From Halomonas litopenaei (lineage in GTDB: Bacteria > Pseudomonadota > Gammaproteobacteria > Pseudomonadales > Halomonadaceae), in the NCBI RefSeq assembly GCF_017303055.1, contig NZ_JAEKJT010000005.1, positions 1 to 64,000 of the forward strand: a stretch of 64,000 nt of DNA, in the 5' to 3' direction. The notes under the pieces were generated by a model. The model saw only the letters and a list, made by a program, of their open reading frames with translations, did not search any database and was not told the DNA's origin. Position numbers and translations under genes: made by a program. Positions 36,207 through 47,667 of the stretch are shown here, piece by piece (positions within the stretch are counted from its first letter, which is position 1; each line of letters opens with the position of its first letter).

Positions 36207-37174
36207 GCAGCGCCGACCAGCGTCGCCCCATCATCATCCGCCGCAAGAAAGTGGTGCATCGTCACCATGGTGGCAGTTGGAAGATCGCCCTGGCCGACTT
36301 CATGACCGCACTGATGGCGCTGTTTCTAGTGATGTGGATCCTGTCATCCTCCAGCCGCGAGACCCGCGAGGGGGTCGCCGACTATTTCAGCATGCCGCTG
36401 CTGGCGTCGATGACCAACGGTGACAGCGTCGCCATGAGCCCCCAGGTCATTCCTGGAGGCGGCCCCGACGTGACCAGCCAGCAGGGCGAGCGCATGCGCA
36501 TCGACCTGAAGCGCCAGACCCGGCCCAGCGAGCAACAGCGCCGGGCCTTTCGCAACCTGCAGCAGCGTATCGAGCTGGCCATCCAGCAGGACCCCAAGCT
36601 GCGTGGCCTGCGCGATCAACTGCGTTTTGACATGACCCAGGAAGGCCTGCGTATTCAGCTCCTGGACGATGAGCAGCGTCCGATGTTCGCGCTGGGAAGC
36701 GATCGGGTGGCGCCCTACCTGCGGGACCTGTTGCGTACCATGGCTCCCCTGCTCAATGACCTGCCCAACGACCTCAGCATCAGCGGCCACACCGATAGCC
36801 TGGCCTACCTCAACAGCAACGGTAGCTACAGCAACTGGGAGCTGTCCTCGGACCGCGCCAATGCGTCGCGCCGCGAGCTGATCGGCGGCGGCCTCGACAG
36901 TGGCAAGCTGCTGCGCGTGGCCGGTCTGGCCGACCAGGTCGTCATGCCCGACACCCAGGCCGACGACCCGATAAACCGCCGCATCGAGCTGGTGGTGCTG
37001 TTTCCCAGTGTGGCCGAGCTGATCCGTCATCCCGGCACGCTGGATCCGCGCTCCACGCCCCCCACCAGCAATGACAACAGGGCACTGATGGCAGGCCCCC
37101 TCGAGAACATCGAAGCGCGCTTCCAGGGCGCCCTGGCCAATGCCACGACAGCGCCGTCCGACGAGCCCCACTGA
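36203..37174 (+). CDS. motB: Flagellar motor stator protein MotB
   Basis: 323 residues. One membrane segment (about 28-49) with the proton-carrying Asp32 in ALADFMTALMALFLVMW, the same number as in E. coli. The C-terminal part is an OmpA-like peptidoglycan-binding domain (SISGHTDS, LSSDRANASRREL, NRRIELVVLF). It anchors the MotA stator to the wall. Start overlaps motA (ATGA). Confidence 0.95.
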   Translation: MSSADQRRPIIIRRKKVVHRHHGGSWKIALADFMTALMALFLVMWILSSSSRETREGVADYFSMPLLASMTNGDSVAMSPQVIPGGGPDVTSQQGERMRIDLKRQTRPSEQQRRAFRNLQQRIELAIQQDPKLRGLRDQLRFDMTQEGLRIQLLDDEQRPMFALGSDRVAPYLRDLLRTMAPLLNDLPNDLSISGHTDSLAYLNSNGSYSNWELSSDRANASRRELIGGGLDSGKLLRVAGLADQVVMPDTQADDPINRRIELVVLFPSVAELIRHPGTLDPRSTPPTSNDNRALMAGPLENIEARFQGALANATTAPSDEPH

Positions 37175-37191
37175 CCCCGGGTGACACACGC

Positions 37192-39351
37192 ATGGATATC
37201 ACCGATTTCTACGACACCTTCTTCGAGGAAGCCGAAGAACTGTTGGCAGACATGGAGCGCCATCTGCTGGAGCTTGACCCGGCGGCGCCGGACACCGAGC
37301 AGCTCAACGCCATCTTTCGTGCCGCCCACTCCATCAAGGGCGGCGCCGGCACGTTCGGCTTCGACGTGTTGCAACGCACCACACACCTCTTCGAGAACCT
37401 GCTCGACCATACCCGCCGGGGGGAGCTGCGCCTGCGCCCCGACATCGTCGATATCTTTCTGGAAACCAAGGACATGCTCAACGACCAGCTGGACGCCTAT
37501 CGCAACGAACAGGCGCCGGATCAAGAGGCCTACGAGCGCATCTGCCAGACCCTGAAGACGCTGGCCCTGGAAGAGATCGGCCAGTCTCTGGATGGCGGCC
37601 ATGAGGCAGCACCAGCGCCAACGCCCGCCACGCCTCCAGAGCCTGAGGCCGCCCCGGCCGAGGACGCGCCCACCCTCCCGAGCGCAGGAGACCAACTGCT
37701 AGTCGCGCTGATCGGCGTCGGCGACAAGGACCGGGAACTGCTGGTGGAAGAGCTGGCCCAGCTGGGCGAGGTGGTGGAACAGCGCGGCGATGCCGAGCGC
37801 TACGAAGTGGTGTTGTCCACCAGCGTCAGCGCCGAAGATATCGAGGCGGTGATGTGCTTTATCGCCGAGCCAGAGCAGGTAGCGATAAGCACCGCAGCCT
37901 CATCCAACGCGGCCGCTGACGTGCACGCGCAGGCAACAGGCAGCGAGCCGGAGGCTTCTTCACCGGGCGCTTCTTCACAGGGCTCTGCTTCCACCGACTC
38001 TGCGTCCACATCACAGCCTGCCTCGACGCCCTCTGCCTCTACGCCCTCTGCCTCTACGCCCCCTGCCAAGGGGGCGGCTGGTACCGAGCGCAAGACCAGC
38101 GCGAAACCGGCCAAGGAAAACAGCTCCATCAGGGTGTCGGTGGACAAGGTCGACCAGATCATCAACCTGGTCGGTGAGCTGATCATCACCCAGTCCATGC
38201 TCGATCAGACGGTCAGCGAGCTGGACGGCGCCGCCGATCCGCGCCTGCTCAACGGGATGAACCTGCTGCAGCGCAATGCCCGGGACCTGCAGGAAGCCGT
38301 GATGTCGGTGCGCATGGTGCCCATGGACTATGTCTTCAGCCGCTACCCCAGACTGGTTCGGGACCTGGCCGGCAAGCTCGACAAGGAAGTGGAGCTGACC
38401 ACCGAAGGCGAGTCCACTGAGCTCGACAAGAGCCTGACCGAACGCATCATCGACCCGCTGACGCACCTGGTTCGCAACAGCCTGGATCACGGTATCGAGT
38501 CTCCCCAGACCCGCCTGGCCGCCGGCAAGCCCGCCACCGGACGCCTGACCCTGTCGGCTCAGCACCAGGGCGGCAACATTCTGATCGAGGTGATCGACGA
38601 CGGTGCCGGACTCGACCGTGAACGCATCCTGGCCAAGGCCAGAGACAGCGGCCTCAGCGTGTCCGACAGCATGAGCGACGATGAGGTCTGGCAGCTGATC
38701 TTCGCACCGGGCTTCTCGACCGCCGCCCAGGTCAGCGACGTGTCTGGCCGCGGGGTCGGCATGGACGTGGTCAAACGCAACATCCAGGCCATGGGCGGTC
38801 ACGTGGAAATTCTGTCGCGCCAGGGCCAGGGCACCACCACCCGCATCGTGCTGCCGCTGACCCTGGCCATCCTCGACGGCATGTCGATCAGGGTCGGCGA
38901 CGAAACCTTCATCCTGCCCCTGTCGGCGGTGCTGGAGTCGCTGCAGCCGTCCAGGGAGCACCTCTATTCCATGGCCGGCGATGACCAGGTGCTGCAGGTT
39001 CGCGACGAATACCTGCCGGTGGTGGCGGTACACGAAGCGCTGGATGTCGCCAATGCCCGAACCGAGATCACCGAGACCATCGCGGTCATCGTCCAGGGCG
39101 AGGGCCGCCGCTATGCCCTGCTGGTGGACGACCTGATCGGCCAGCAGCAGGTCGTGGTGAAGAATCTCGAGACCAACTACCGGCGAGTCCCCGGTGTCTC
39201 TGCCGCCACCATCCTCGGTGATGGCAGCGTGGCGCTGATCCTCGATATCGCCGATCTGCACCGGCTGCATCGGGAGAAGCGCCAGCGCAAGCCCCGCGAC
39301 CTCGCTAGCCAGACCGCCTCTCACTCCCTGACGGAGGACCTTTCAGCATGA
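37192..39351 (+). CDS. cheA: Chemotaxis histidine kinase CheA
   Basis: 719 residues in the order P1 (HPt, phosphorylated His46 in [16 protein letters not shown]), P2 (about 160-230), a Ser/Thr/Pro/Ala linker, P3 dimerisation (about 310-375), P4 kinase ([37 protein letters not shown]) and P5, the CheW-like domain. Receives signals from receptors through CheW and phosphorylates CheY and CheB. Overlaps cheW by four bases. The linker is encoded by a 15-bp tandem repeat. Confidence 0.96.
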   Translation: MDITDFYDTFFEEAEELLADMERHLLELDPAAPDTEQLNAIFRAAHSIKGGAGTFGFDVLQRTTHLFENLLDHTRRGELRLRPDIVDIFLETKDMLNDQLDAYRNEQAPDQEAYERICQTLKTLALEEIGQSLDGGHEAAPAPTPATPPEPEAAPAEDAPTLPSAGDQLLVALIGVGDKDRELLVEELAQLGEVVEQRGDAERYEVVLSTSVSAEDIEAVMCFIAEPEQVAISTAASSNAAADVHAQATGSEPEASSPGASSQGSASTDSASTSQPASTPSASTPSASTPPAKGAAGTERKTSAKPAKENSSIRVSVDKVDQIINLVGELIITQSMLDQTVSELDGAADPRLLNGMNLLQRNARDLQEAVMSVRMVPMDYVFSRYPRLVRDLAGKLDKEVELTTEGESTELDKSLTERIIDPLTHLVRNSLDHGIESPQTRLAAGKPATGRLTLSAQHQGGNILIEVIDDGAGLDRERILAKARDSGLSVSDSMSDDEVWQLIFAPGFSTAAQVSDVSGRGVGMDVVKRNIQAMGGHVEILSRQGQGTTTRIVLPLTLAILDGMSIRVGDETFILPLSAVLESLQPSREHLYSMAGDDQVLQVRDEYLPVVAVHEALDVANARTEITETIAVIVQGEGRRYALLVDDLIGQQQVVVKNLETNYRRVPGVSAATILGDGSVALILDIADLHRLHREKRQRKPRDLASQTASHSLTEDLSA
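38020..38064. repeat. 15-bp tandem repeat in the cheA linker
   Basis: Three 15-base units of the type GCCTCTACGCCCTCT at 38020, 38035 and 38050, encoding repeats of ASTPS. A multiple of three, so copy-number change would lengthen or shorten the flexible P2-P3 linker without a frameshift. Confidence 0.7.
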
Positions 39352-39851
39352 ACCAGCACACCGATCTGGCGGCACAGGCCGCCACCGACCTGAGCCATCG
39401 TGAATTTCTGGTGTTTTCCCTCGGTGACGAGGAATACGCCATCGACATCCTCAAGGTTCAGGAGATTCGTGGCTACGAGAACGTCACCCGCATCGCCAAC
39501 GCTCCGGCCTTCATCAAGGGTGTCACCAACCTGCGTGGCGTGATCGTTCCGATTGTCGACCTGCGCATCAAGTTCCACCTGGAACGCGTGGAGTACGGCG
39601 GCCAGACCGTGGTCATCGTGGTCAACGTGGGCACACGGGTGGTCGGCATCGTGGTCGATGCGGTCTCCGACGTCATGACCCTGGCGCCGGACCAGATCAA
39701 GCCAGCGCCGGAATTCGGCGTGACCCTGTCGTCGGACTACCTGAGCGGTCTGGGCAGCCTCGATGACCGCATGCTGGTACTGGTGGACATCGACAAGCTG
39801 CTGACCAGCGATGAAATGGCCCTGGTCGAGCACGCCGGCGCCAGCGCCTGA
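39348..39851 (+). CDS. cheW: Chemotaxis coupling protein CheW
   Basis: 167 residues. [54 protein letters not shown] is the CheW signature. It links receptors to CheA at the membrane array. Last gene of the motA-motB-cheA-cheW unit, starting inside the cheA stop. Confidence 0.96.
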   Translation: MNQHTDLAAQAATDLSHREFLVFSLGDEEYAIDILKVQEIRGYENVTRIANAPAFIKGVTNLRGVIVPIVDLRIKFHLERVEYGGQTVVIVVNVGTRVVGIVVDAVSDVMTLAPDQIKPAPEFGVTLSSDYLSGLGSLDDRMLVLVDIDKLLTSDEMALVEHAGASA

Positions 39852-39916
39852 ACACGCCCCTGACGACTCCAACGCCCCACGGCTGACAAGAAAAGACGCC
39901 CCAATAGGAATGGCAC

Positions 39917-41656
39917 GTGAAGCGACTCAACGACATGACGGTAAGACTGAGCTGGACCCTGGTACTCGGCACCTTCGCGCTGCTGGTACTGGTGCTCAGC
40001 GGCCTTGGCCTGTACATCACCTCGCTTAGTGAGAATTCGATCCAGCGACTCAATGAAGTCAATGTCGATCAGCAGTCGACGCTCAATCGGGTCAATTCCC
40101 AGCAGCTTTTCGTACAGGTGGAGCTGCGCGACATCCAAGCCGGACTGCTCGACGCCGTCTGGCCTGAGGAGCGGGAACCCCTGACCGCCGCCGCCGCCGC
40201 GCTGGACGCCCAGCTGGTCCAGCTCAAACAGACCTTTGACGAGTTCATGGCCTTGCCGGCACGGCCCGAACAAGCGGAGCGGATCGCTGCTGTCGAAGCC
40301 AGCTTTCATGCTCTGGTCGATGACGGTCTGGCCCCGCAGCAGGCCGCGCTGGCTGCGGGCAATACCGATGCCTTCACCCAGGGTCGCGAGAACCTGATCG
40401 GCCTGAGCACAGCCTTCTATACCGCGGCGGTCGACTTCTTCGTAACGGCCGAGCACAACGGTCATGCCCTGTACGACACCTTTCTCGAGCGCATGAGCCT
40501 ACTGCAATGGGCCATCATTGCGGTACTTGTGATCGCTGCCCTGACCATCGCTGGCGTGCTGTGGGGAGTGACCATCAACGTCATTCGTCCGTTGGGCAGG
40601 CTGGTTGGCTACTTCGAAGCCGTGGAGGGAGGACGCCTCGACCAGCAGATTCCTCAGCGCGGCAACAACGAGATCGGCCGTCTTTACGCCTCCCTGGCCA
40701 AGATGCAGGCCGGACTCGCCAGTACCGTCGGTGCCGTGCGCGACAGCGGCGACCTGATCTACCGTGGCGCCCAGCATATCGCCAGCGGCAACAACGACCT
40801 GTCCGCGCGCACCGAGCAGCAGGCGGCAGCCCTGGAAGAAACCGCCTCGAGCATGGAAGAGCTGTCCTCCACGGTCAGCCAGAACGCCGACAACGCACGC
40901 CAGGCCAGCCAGCTGGCCAATGAGGCCAGCAGTGCCGCTGGCCGTGGCGGCGACGTGATGGAATCGGTCGTCACCACCATGCATGACATCCGCTCTGGCT
41001 CCCACCGGGTAGCGGACATCGTCGGCACCATCGATGCCATCGCCTTCCAGACCAACATCCTGGCGCTGAATGCGTCGGTGGAAGCCGCCCGTGCCGGTGA
41101 ACATGGCCGCGGCTTCGCCGTGGTCGCCGAGGAAGTGCGCAAGCTGGCCAGCCGCTCCTCCGAGGCGGCCCGCGAAATTCGCGAGCTGATCGACGCCTCC
41201 TTGAGCCAGGTCGGCTCCGGCTCCGAGCTTGTCGATGAAGCCGGCGGGGTCATGCGCGAGCTGGTGAAGGCGGTGACGCGGGTCAGCGACATCATGGACG
41301 AAATCGCCTCTGCCACCACCGAACAGAGCCACGGCATCGGCCAGGTCAACGACGCCATCACCCAGATGGAACAGGTCACCCAGCAGAACGCCCAGCTGGT
41401 GCAGCAGGCAGCATCGGCCTCCAATCAGCTTGAGGCCGAGGCCAGCCGCCTGACCGCCACCATGAGCCGCTTCCAGCTTGTCGAAAGCGGTGAGCGCCAG
41501 CGCCAGGACGACCTCACCCGCTGGATGCCGGCGCTGCGCTCGAGTCAGCGCGATGCCGACGCCAGCCGTCACTCGCAACAGCGCAACGAACACGCCAGCA
41601 GTACCACCAGCCGCGCAGACGGCAATGCGAGTGAAGAGGAGTGGGAGTCATTCTGA
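39917..41656 (+). CDS. Methyl-accepting chemotaxis protein, Tar/Tsr type (first of three)
   Basis: 579 residues from a GTG. Two membrane segments (about 12-35 and 193-215) enclose a four-helix-bundle ligand domain; then HAMP and the signalling hairpin with the highly conserved tip [40 protein letters not shown]. Ends in EWESF, a CheR/CheB-docking pentapeptide. Ligand unknown. Lies between cheW and the second receptor, 65 bases from cheW. Confidence 0.93.
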   Translation: MKRLNDMTVRLSWTLVLGTFALLVLVLSGLGLYITSLSENSIQRLNEVNVDQQSTLNRVNSQQLFVQVELRDIQAGLLDAVWPEEREPLTAAAAALDAQLVQLKQTFDEFMALPARPEQAERIAAVEASFHALVDDGLAPQQAALAAGNTDAFTQGRENLIGLSTAFYTAAVDFFVTAEHNGHALYDTFLERMSLLQWAIIAVLVIAALTIAGVLWGVTINVIRPLGRLVGYFEAVEGGRLDQQIPQRGNNEIGRLYASLAKMQAGLASTVGAVRDSGDLIYRGAQHIASGNNDLSARTEQQAAALEETASSMEELSSTVSQNADNARQASQLANEASSAAGRGGDVMESVVTTMHDIRSGSHRVADIVGTIDAIAFQTNILALNASVEAARAGEHGRGFAVVAEEVRKLASRSSEAAREIRELIDASLSQVGSGSELVDEAGGVMRELVKAVTRVSDIMDEIASATTEQSHGIGQVNDAITQMEQVTQQNAQLVQQAASASNQLEAEASRLTATMSRFQLVESGERQRQDDLTRWMPALRSSQRDADASRHSQQRNEHASSTTSRADGNASEEEWESF

Positions 41657-41745
41657 CGCCCTGACCAGAACCGCGCTGGCGTGCCCCTAAACACCCAGCG
41701 CGGAGCCCAAAAAGAAACACATAAGAACACCGCCACGCAGGGGGC

Positions 41746-43899
41746 ATGATGCGCAACAATCAACCCACGACACAACGAGAGTTCGTCCTCGACGACGAGC
41801 ACTTCCTGATCTCCCGTACCGACCTTCAGGGCCGTATCACCTACGCCAACCCGGCGTTCGTCGAGGTCAGCGGCTTCGCCCGTGACGAGCTGATCGGCGC
41901 CCATCACAACCTGGTGCGCCACCCGGACATGCCGCCAGCGGCCTTTGCCGATCTGTGGAAGACCCTGAAGGCTGGGCGCAACTGGCAAGGCCTGGTCAAG
42001 AACCGGCGCAAGAATGGCGACTTCTACTGGGTCAAGGCCAGCGTATCTCCGCTGGAAGAAGGCGGAGAGGTCGTGGGGTACGCCTCTGTCCGTACCAAGG
42101 CCTCTGCCGATGAGGTGGCGCTTGCCGAGCGCGCCTACGCGGACTACCACGCGGGCAAGCGTCGCCCTCGCTTCGTCCTGCGCCAGGGTGAGCTGAAGCG
42201 ACGTGGCCTGCTGGGCGCCCTGGGCCGCCTGAACCTGACCAGCATGAAGGCCCGCCTGATTGGCCTGATCGGCGTCGCCGTGCTGCTGCTGGCCACCAGC
42301 GGCGCGGTGGGTCTGTACGCCGAGCGTCAGGCGGAAAGCCACCTGGCCGCCATTCACCAGGATGGCCTGCAGGACGTGGCCCGGCTGCAGCGCATGGATC
42401 AGCTGATCACCCAGGGCTACCAGTCGCTGGTCGGCAAGGAACGCATGGCGCTGATGGACAAGCGCGAAGAGCATGCCGCCAACCTGGCGGGCATTCAGGA
42501 AAGCCTGACGAAGCTATGGGACGGCTATCACGCCCGTGAGGTCAACCAGACCGCGCTGGCGGACGCCTTCGACACCCAGTTGAACGACTATCTGGAAGAA
42601 GGCCTCGGCGCCTCCATCGATATCCTGTCCGGTGATGACAGCTACGAAGTGTTTGTGGCCCTGCCCAATCATATCGGCGGTGTGGAGGCCCAGGGCAAGG
42701 CGCTGTCGAATCGCGTTACCAGTCTGATCCAGGACAAGCAGGCGTCCGCCAATGCCCTGGCCATGCAGGCCAACCAGATGCAGCAAAATATGCTGATGGT
42801 GCTCGCCGGCGTTCTCGGCGCAGGCCTGTTGCTGTTGGTGCTGATTGGCACCCTGACCCTGCGCGCCATGCTCAAGCCACTGCGCGATGTGCAGCGCTTC
42901 AGCCTGCAGATCGCCTCCGGCAATCTCGGTGCCCAGGTCCCGCGTGCCCGCCGCGATGAGTTTGGCCAGGTCGTCTCTGGCCTCGACGTCATGCGCAAGA
43001 GCCTCGGCAGCATCGTCGGCGACGTCAACCGCGCCATCGCCCAAGTCACGCCTGCGGTGGGTGAGATCGCGCGTGGCAACGAAGACCTGTCGGCACGTAC
43101 CGAACAGCAGGCGTCGTCGTTGCAGCAGACCGCCGCCAGCATGGAAGAGATGACCACCACGGTGGCCCATAACAGCGACAACGCCCGTCAGGCCAGCGGC
43201 CTGGCCTCTGACAACGCTGAACGGACCCAGGCCACCGGCGAGCTGATGCAGCGCCTGGTCGGCAACATGGGGGAGATCACCGAAGGGTCACGCAAGATGG
43301 CCGAGATCATCTCGACCATCGATGCCATCGCCTTCCAGACCAACATCCTGGCACTGAACGCCTCGGTCGAAGCCGCCCGTGCCGGTGAGCAAGGCCGTGG
43401 CTTTGCGGTGGTGGCCGGAGAGGTGCGCACCCTGGCCGGGCGCTCCGCCGATGCCGCCAGCGAAATTCGGGCACTGATCGACGATGCCAACCAGCGCGTG
43501 GATGGCGGTGCCGCTCTGGTACGTCAAGCCGAGGCATCCATGACCGAGGTCATGGAAGCCACCACCCGGGTTAATGACATCATGGCGGAGATAACCGCAG
43601 CGTCCAACGAGCAGAGCAACGGCATCGTGCAAATCAATCAGGCCGTCGCCGAAATGGACCAGGTCACCCAGCAGAACGCCGCTCGGGTGCAGACGTCCGC
43701 CGCTGCCGCCATGCGCTTGCGGGATCACAGTGAGGCGCTGTCGTTCGCTATCCGCGCCTTCCGTCTCAAGGGCGCCGTGCGCGAAGAGGTCAGTGAACAG
43801 CCCGACACCACACGCCGCCCGGCTGCCAACGAGCCAGCGCCCTCCCGCGCAGCTCCTGCGGCCCCATCATCACACCACGAGGAGTGGGAAGCCTTTTGA
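41746..43899 (+). CDS. Chemoreceptor with Aer-like PAS domain plus periplasmic ligand domain (second of three)
   Basis: 717 residues. N-terminal cytoplasmic PAS (about 10-125) of Aer type: [67 protein letters not shown]; then a membrane segment (about 170-190), a periplasmic helical domain of ~160 residues, a second segment (about 350-372), HAMP and the signalling tip ([28 protein letters not shown]). Ends in EWEAF, the CheR-docking motif that E. coli Aer lacks. Combines a likely FAD redox sensor with a periplasmic sensor. Its stop overlaps the cheR start region. Confidence 0.9.
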   Translation: MMRNNQPTTQREFVLDDEHFLISRTDLQGRITYANPAFVEVSGFARDELIGAHHNLVRHPDMPPAAFADLWKTLKAGRNWQGLVKNRRKNGDFYWVKASVSPLEEGGEVVGYASVRTKASADEVALAERAYADYHAGKRRPRFVLRQGELKRRGLLGALGRLNLTSMKARLIGLIGVAVLLLATSGAVGLYAERQAESHLAAIHQDGLQDVARLQRMDQLITQGYQSLVGKERMALMDKREEHAANLAGIQESLTKLWDGYHAREVNQTALADAFDTQLNDYLEEGLGASIDILSGDDSYEVFVALPNHIGGVEAQGKALSNRVTSLIQDKQASANALAMQANQMQQNMLMVLAGVLGAGLLLLVLIGTLTLRAMLKPLRDVQRFSLQIASGNLGAQVPRARRDEFGQVVSGLDVMRKSLGSIVGDVNRAIAQVTPAVGEIARGNEDLSARTEQQASSLQQTAASMEEMTTTVAHNSDNARQASGLASDNAERTQATGELMQRLVGNMGEITEGSRKMAEIISTIDAIAFQTNILALNASVEAARAGEQGRGFAVVAGEVRTLAGRSADAASEIRALIDDANQRVDGGAALVRQAEASMTEVMEATTRVNDIMAEITAASNEQSNGIVQINQAVAEMDQVTQQNAARVQTSAAAAMRLRDHSEALSFAIRAFRLKGAVREEVSEQPDTTRRPAANEPAPSRAAPAAPSSHHEEWEAF

Positions 43900-44780
43900 A
43901 CGACCCCCTGGCAGCCTCTATCAGCGGTCAACCGAGCGAGGCCATGGCCTCGCTCGAGCGCGACCTGCTGTTGACCGAACGAGACTTTTCTCGCATTCGT
44001 CAGCTGATCTACGAGCGGGCCGGTATCGTGCTGGCCGAGCACAAGCGCGAGATGGTCTACAGCCGTCTGGCCAAGCGCCTGCGCCATCACGGCCTGGTAC
44101 GCTTCAGTGACTACCTGGAGCGGCTCGAACAGCGCCCGGACGCCAGGGAATGGGAAGCCTTCACCAACGCCCTGACCACCAACCTCACGGCCTTCTTCCG
44201 TGAGGCCCACCATTTTCCCTTGCTGGCAGAGCACGCTCGTCAGCGCTCCGGCGGCTACCGCGTCTGGAGCGCCGCCGCCTCTACCGGCGAGGAGCCCTAC
44301 TCCATCGCCATGACCTTGAGCGATGCCCTTGGCGGCAACACCGCCAATCTGGAGGTCATCGCCACCGATATCGATACCGAGGCCCTGGCCCGCGCCCGGG
44401 CCGGGGTCTACAGCATCGAGCAGCTGTCGCGGCTTGACCCGGCCCTGCTGAGGCGCCACTTCCTGCGGGGAAAGGGACGTCAGGAGGGTATGGCTCGAGT
44501 CCATCCCGAGCTCAGCCGTCGGGTCAGCTTCAACGCCCTCAACCTGCTCTCGCCCAGCTGGGGGCTGGAGGGGCGTTTTGACGCCATCTTCTGTCGTAAC
44601 GTCATGATTTATTTCGACAAGCCAACCCAAAAGCGCATCCTCGAGCGATTTGCCCCCCTGCTCAAGCCCGACGGTCTGCTGTTCGCCGGACATTCCGAGA
44701 ACTTTTCCCAGATCACCGCCGCCTTCCGCCTGCGCGGGCAGACGGTCTACCAGTTGCCAGGCGCCCTGACAGACGTCTAA
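43884..44780 (+). CDS. cheR: Chemoreceptor methyltransferase CheR
   Basis: 298 residues from the GTG at 43884; a TTG at 43896 (overlapping the receptor stop, GAGGAG upstream) and an ATG at 43944 (278 residues) are alternatives. Motifs: [16 protein letters not shown], the SAM loop [36 protein letters not shown] and [18 protein letters not shown]. Methylates receptor glutamates using S-adenosylmethionine. The stop codon lies inside the cheB promoter. Confidence 0.94.
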   Translation: MGSLLNDPLAASISGQPSEAMASLERDLLLTERDFSRIRQLIYERAGIVLAEHKREMVYSRLAKRLRHHGLVRFSDYLERLEQRPDAREWEAFTNALTTNLTAFFREAHHFPLLAEHARQRSGGYRVWSAAASTGEEPYSIAMTLSDALGGNTANLEVIATDIDTEALARARAGVYSIEQLSRLDPALLRRHFLRGKGRQEGMARVHPELSRRVSFNALNLLSPSWGLEGRFDAIFCRNVMIYFDKPTQKRILERFAPLLKPDGLLFAGHSENFSQITAAFRLRGQTVYQLPGALTDV

Positions 44781-44804
44781 AGATCGGCGCGCGCCTGCCG
44801 ATAA
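44778..44804 (+). promoter_or_regulatory. Sigma-28 (FliA) promoter of cheB, starting on the cheR stop codon
   Basis: TAAAGATC at 44778-44785, an 11-base spacer, GCCGATAA at 44797-44804. The TAA that ends cheR forms the first three bases of the -35 box. The start point should fall near 44811. Confidence 0.85.
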
Positions 44805-44835
44805 TCCTGGCATGGACCACCCAGAGGAGAGCGGC

Positions 44836-45894
44836 TTGAGTGCCCCCAAGATCAAGGTGTTGTGCGTCGATGATTCGGCACTGATTCGCAACCTGCTCAA
44901 GGAAATCATCCAATCCCAGCCGGATATGGAAGTGGTGGCAGTGGCGCCGGATCCCCTGGTGGCGCGCGATTTGATCAAGCGCCACGACCCGGACGTGCTG
45001 ACGCTGGACGTGGAAATGCCGCGCATGGACGGGCTCGACTTTCTCGAGCGCCTGATGCGGCTGCGACCGATGCCCGTGCTGATGGTGTCGTCACTGACCC
45101 AGGCCGGCTCGGACATCACCCTGCGGGCGCTTGAGCTTGGCGCGCTGGATTTTGTGGCCAAGCCGACCCTTGGCATCCGCGACGGCATGCTCGACTACGC
45201 CAATGACATTGCCGACAAGCTACGCGCTGCTGCGCGCTCTCGGCCGCGTCAGACCAAGCCTCGGGAAGCCCCACCACAGCGCCTTTCGGCACCCATCATC
45301 GGCAGCGAAAAGCTGGTCGCCATCGGGGCCTCCACCGGCGGCACCGAAGCCATTCGGCAGGTGCTCGAGCCACTGCCTGCCGCCAGCCCGGCGATCATCA
45401 TCACTCAGCACATGCCTGGGGGCTTTACCCGCTCCTTCGCTGAACGCCTCGACCGGCTGTGCCAGATCGCCGTCAAGGAAGCCAGCGACGGCGAGCGCCT
45501 GTTGCCGGGCCATGCCTATATCGCCCCCGGCGATCATCACCTGGAACTCGCCCGCAGCGGTGCCAACTACATCGCGCGACTTCACGCAGGCCCACCGGTC
45601 AACCGTCACCGCCCCTCGGTGGACGTGATGTTCGACTCCGTGGCACGCCTGGCGGGTGCCAATGCCGTCGGCGTGCTGCTGACCGGCATGGGCAAGGACG
45701 GTGCGGCGGGCCTATTGCGCATGCGCGAAGCCGGCGCCAAGACCCTCGCCCAGGACGAAGCCAGCTGTGTGGTGTTCGGCATGCCGCGGGAAGCCATCGC
45801 CCTGGGCGGCGCCACGGAAGTGATTGCATTGCCCGACGTCGCGCCGCGCATCCTGGCCCTGGTGGCCGCAGCAGGGCGCGCCCAACGTGTTTGA
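44836..45894 (+). CDS. cheB: Chemotaxis methylesterase/deamidase CheB
   Basis: 352 residues from a TTG at 44836, which has AGAGGAGA just upstream. An ATG at 44812 (360 residues) lacks a ribosome site and falls almost on the predicted transcription start. Receiver domain at the N-terminus ([14 protein letters not shown]; phosphorylated Asp in [13 protein letters not shown] in FVAKPT), then the methylesterase ([48 protein letters not shown]). Removes receptor methyl groups when phosphorylated by CheA. Confidence 0.94.
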   Translation: MSAPKIKVLCVDDSALIRNLLKEIIQSQPDMEVVAVAPDPLVARDLIKRHDPDVLTLDVEMPRMDGLDFLERLMRLRPMPVLMVSSLTQAGSDITLRALELGALDFVAKPTLGIRDGMLDYANDIADKLRAAARSRPRQTKPREAPPQRLSAPIIGSEKLVAIGASTGGTEAIRQVLEPLPAASPAIIITQHMPGGFTRSFAERLDRLCQIAVKEASDGERLLPGHAYIAPGDHHLELARSGANYIARLHAGPPVNRHRPSVDVMFDSVARLAGANAVGVLLTGMGKDGAAGLLRMREAGAKTLAQDEASCVVFGMPREAIALGGATEVIALPDVAPRILALVAAAGRAQRV

Positions 45895-45936
45895 TCATCG
45901 CCCTGGGCAGGGCGCCGTCAGCTAGAGGACTCTACC

Positions 45937-47628
45937 GTGGCAAGACTTCATCATATTCGCCTGCACACCCTGATGGTGGCGATGCTCGCCAGCCTGCTCG
46001 TGGCGGCCATTGTCGGCCTCGGGATCGGCATGCTGAGCAGCCACAAGGCCGCCCAGACCCTGTCGCTGCTCAATCGTATCAACGTCGAGCAGCTCAACGC
46101 CGTCAGCCGCGGTGACGCGCTGCTCAATGAGGCCCTGCTGGAAGTGGAAGTGGCCTCAGGCGGCGTCAACCAGGAACTGGTGTCCGGACTTGGCCATGCC
46201 AGGGAGCTGGTCGAACGCGCCAGGACCCACTTCGAACGCTTTGCCGCCGTGCCACGCACCGCCCAGGGAGACGCCACGGGGCAGTTGATCGAGGACCGCT
46301 ATCCCCAGGTTATCGAGGGCGCGGTGATGCTGATCGACGCGCTGGAAGCCGGCGACATGACGCGCTTCACCGCGGGCAGCCGTCAACTGGCACCGCAGCT
46401 TGACGCCCTCAACGACGTGCTCGACGACTTCAGTCACTACGCCGACCGCCGTGGCGATGTCATCAAGGCCGACTTCGAACGCCAGGTGGCCACGGACCGC
46501 CTGCTCGAGATCGCTGCCCTGGTGATGATCCTGCTGGCGGTGCTGGGCGCCTACCTGCTGCTGCGAAGCCTGGTGATCAAACCGCTCAAGCGCGCGGTGA
46601 GTACCCTGGACGCGATCGCCCACGCCGACCTCTCCCAGCCCATCGAGGTGCGCGGCAACAACGAGATCAGCCAGCTGTTCGCCGCCATGCACCAGATGCA
46701 GGCCAAGCTGGGCCAGACCGTCAGCGAGGTTCGCCATGGAGGAACTCGCATGGCCGACGCCAGTCGCGAGATCGCCGCTGGCAATGTCGACCTGTCGGCA
46801 CGCACCGAACAGCAGGCGGCATCGATCGAACAGACCGCCGCCAGCATGGACGAACTGACCACCACCGTTGCCCAGAATGCCGATAATGCAGGCCAGGCGC
46901 GACATCTGGCGAGCCAGGCGTCGACCACCGCCGAGCAGGGCGGAGACGTGGTCGGGCGGGTGGTCGAGACGATGGAGACCATCAGCCAGGATTCCCGTCA
47001 GATCAGCGATATCACCGGGATGATCGACGCCATTGCCTTCCAGACCAACATTCTGGCGCTGAATGCCTCGGTGGAAGCCGCCAGGGCCGGCGAGCAGGGC
47101 CGTGGCTTCGCGGTCGTCGCCGGCGAGGTGCGCAGCCTGGCCAGCCGCAGCGCCGAGGCGGCAGGACGTATCAAGACGCTGATCGAGACATCCACCCAGC
47201 GTATCGACGGGGGCACCCAGCTGGCACGCCAGGCCGGTGACACCATGGCTGAGGTGGTCAACGCCGTGCGCCGGGTCCACGACATTGTCGACGAGATCGC
47301 CGTGGCCTCCCGCGAGCAGAGCGAGGGTATCGGCCAGATCGGACAGGCCGTCACCCAGCTCGACCAGACCACCCAGCAAAATGCAGCGCTGGTACAGCAG
47401 GTATCCCGCGCCGCCGAAGACCTGGCCATCCAGGCCCGCCAGCTGGCCACGACGGTAGCCATCTTCCAGCTGCCCGACGATAGCAACGCCGAGCTTTCCC
47501 AGCGTGCCCCGGAACCGGCCGCGGACGCGCCAACGCTTGCTGACGCAAGACCGCGCAACGACGAGTCGGCGCCCCCCGCGACACGCACCGCACAACGACA
47601 CGAAGAAACCGAATGGGAGGCCTTCTAG
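45937..47628 (+). CDS. Methyl-accepting chemotaxis protein, Tar/Tsr type (third of three)
   Basis: 563 residues from a GTG with AGAGGA 7 bases upstream. Membrane segments about 10-33 and 190-212 around a four-helix ligand domain, HAMP, then the signalling tip [40 protein letters not shown]. Ends in EWEAF for CheR docking. Lies between cheB and cheY. Its signalling half is very similar to the other two, its ligand domain is not. Confidence 0.93.
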   Translation: MARLHHIRLHTLMVAMLASLLVAAIVGLGIGMLSSHKAAQTLSLLNRINVEQLNAVSRGDALLNEALLEVEVASGGVNQELVSGLGHARELVERARTHFERFAAVPRTAQGDATGQLIEDRYPQVIEGAVMLIDALEAGDMTRFTAGSRQLAPQLDALNDVLDDFSHYADRRGDVIKADFERQVATDRLLEIAALVMILLAVLGAYLLLRSLVIKPLKRAVSTLDAIAHADLSQPIEVRGNNEISQLFAAMHQMQAKLGQTVSEVRHGGTRMADASREIAAGNVDLSARTEQQAASIEQTAASMDELTTTVAQNADNAGQARHLASQASTTAEQGGDVVGRVVETMETISQDSRQISDITGMIDAIAFQTNILALNASVEAARAGEQGRGFAVVAGEVRSLASRSAEAAGRIKTLIETSTQRIDGGTQLARQAGDTMAEVVNAVRRVHDIVDEIAVASREQSEGIGQIGQAVTQLDQTTQQNAALVQQVSRAAEDLAIQARQLATTVAIFQLPDDSNAELSQRAPEPAADAPTLADARPRNDESAPPATRTAQRHEETEWEAF

Positions 47629-47667
47629 GCCCCCTCCTCCCCAAGCGAACGATGAGGAACCTGATTC

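Noticed and set aside
43725..45188. Minus-strand open frame of 487 codons over cheR and cheB
   Set aside because: Antisense to two certain genes; no recognisable domain.
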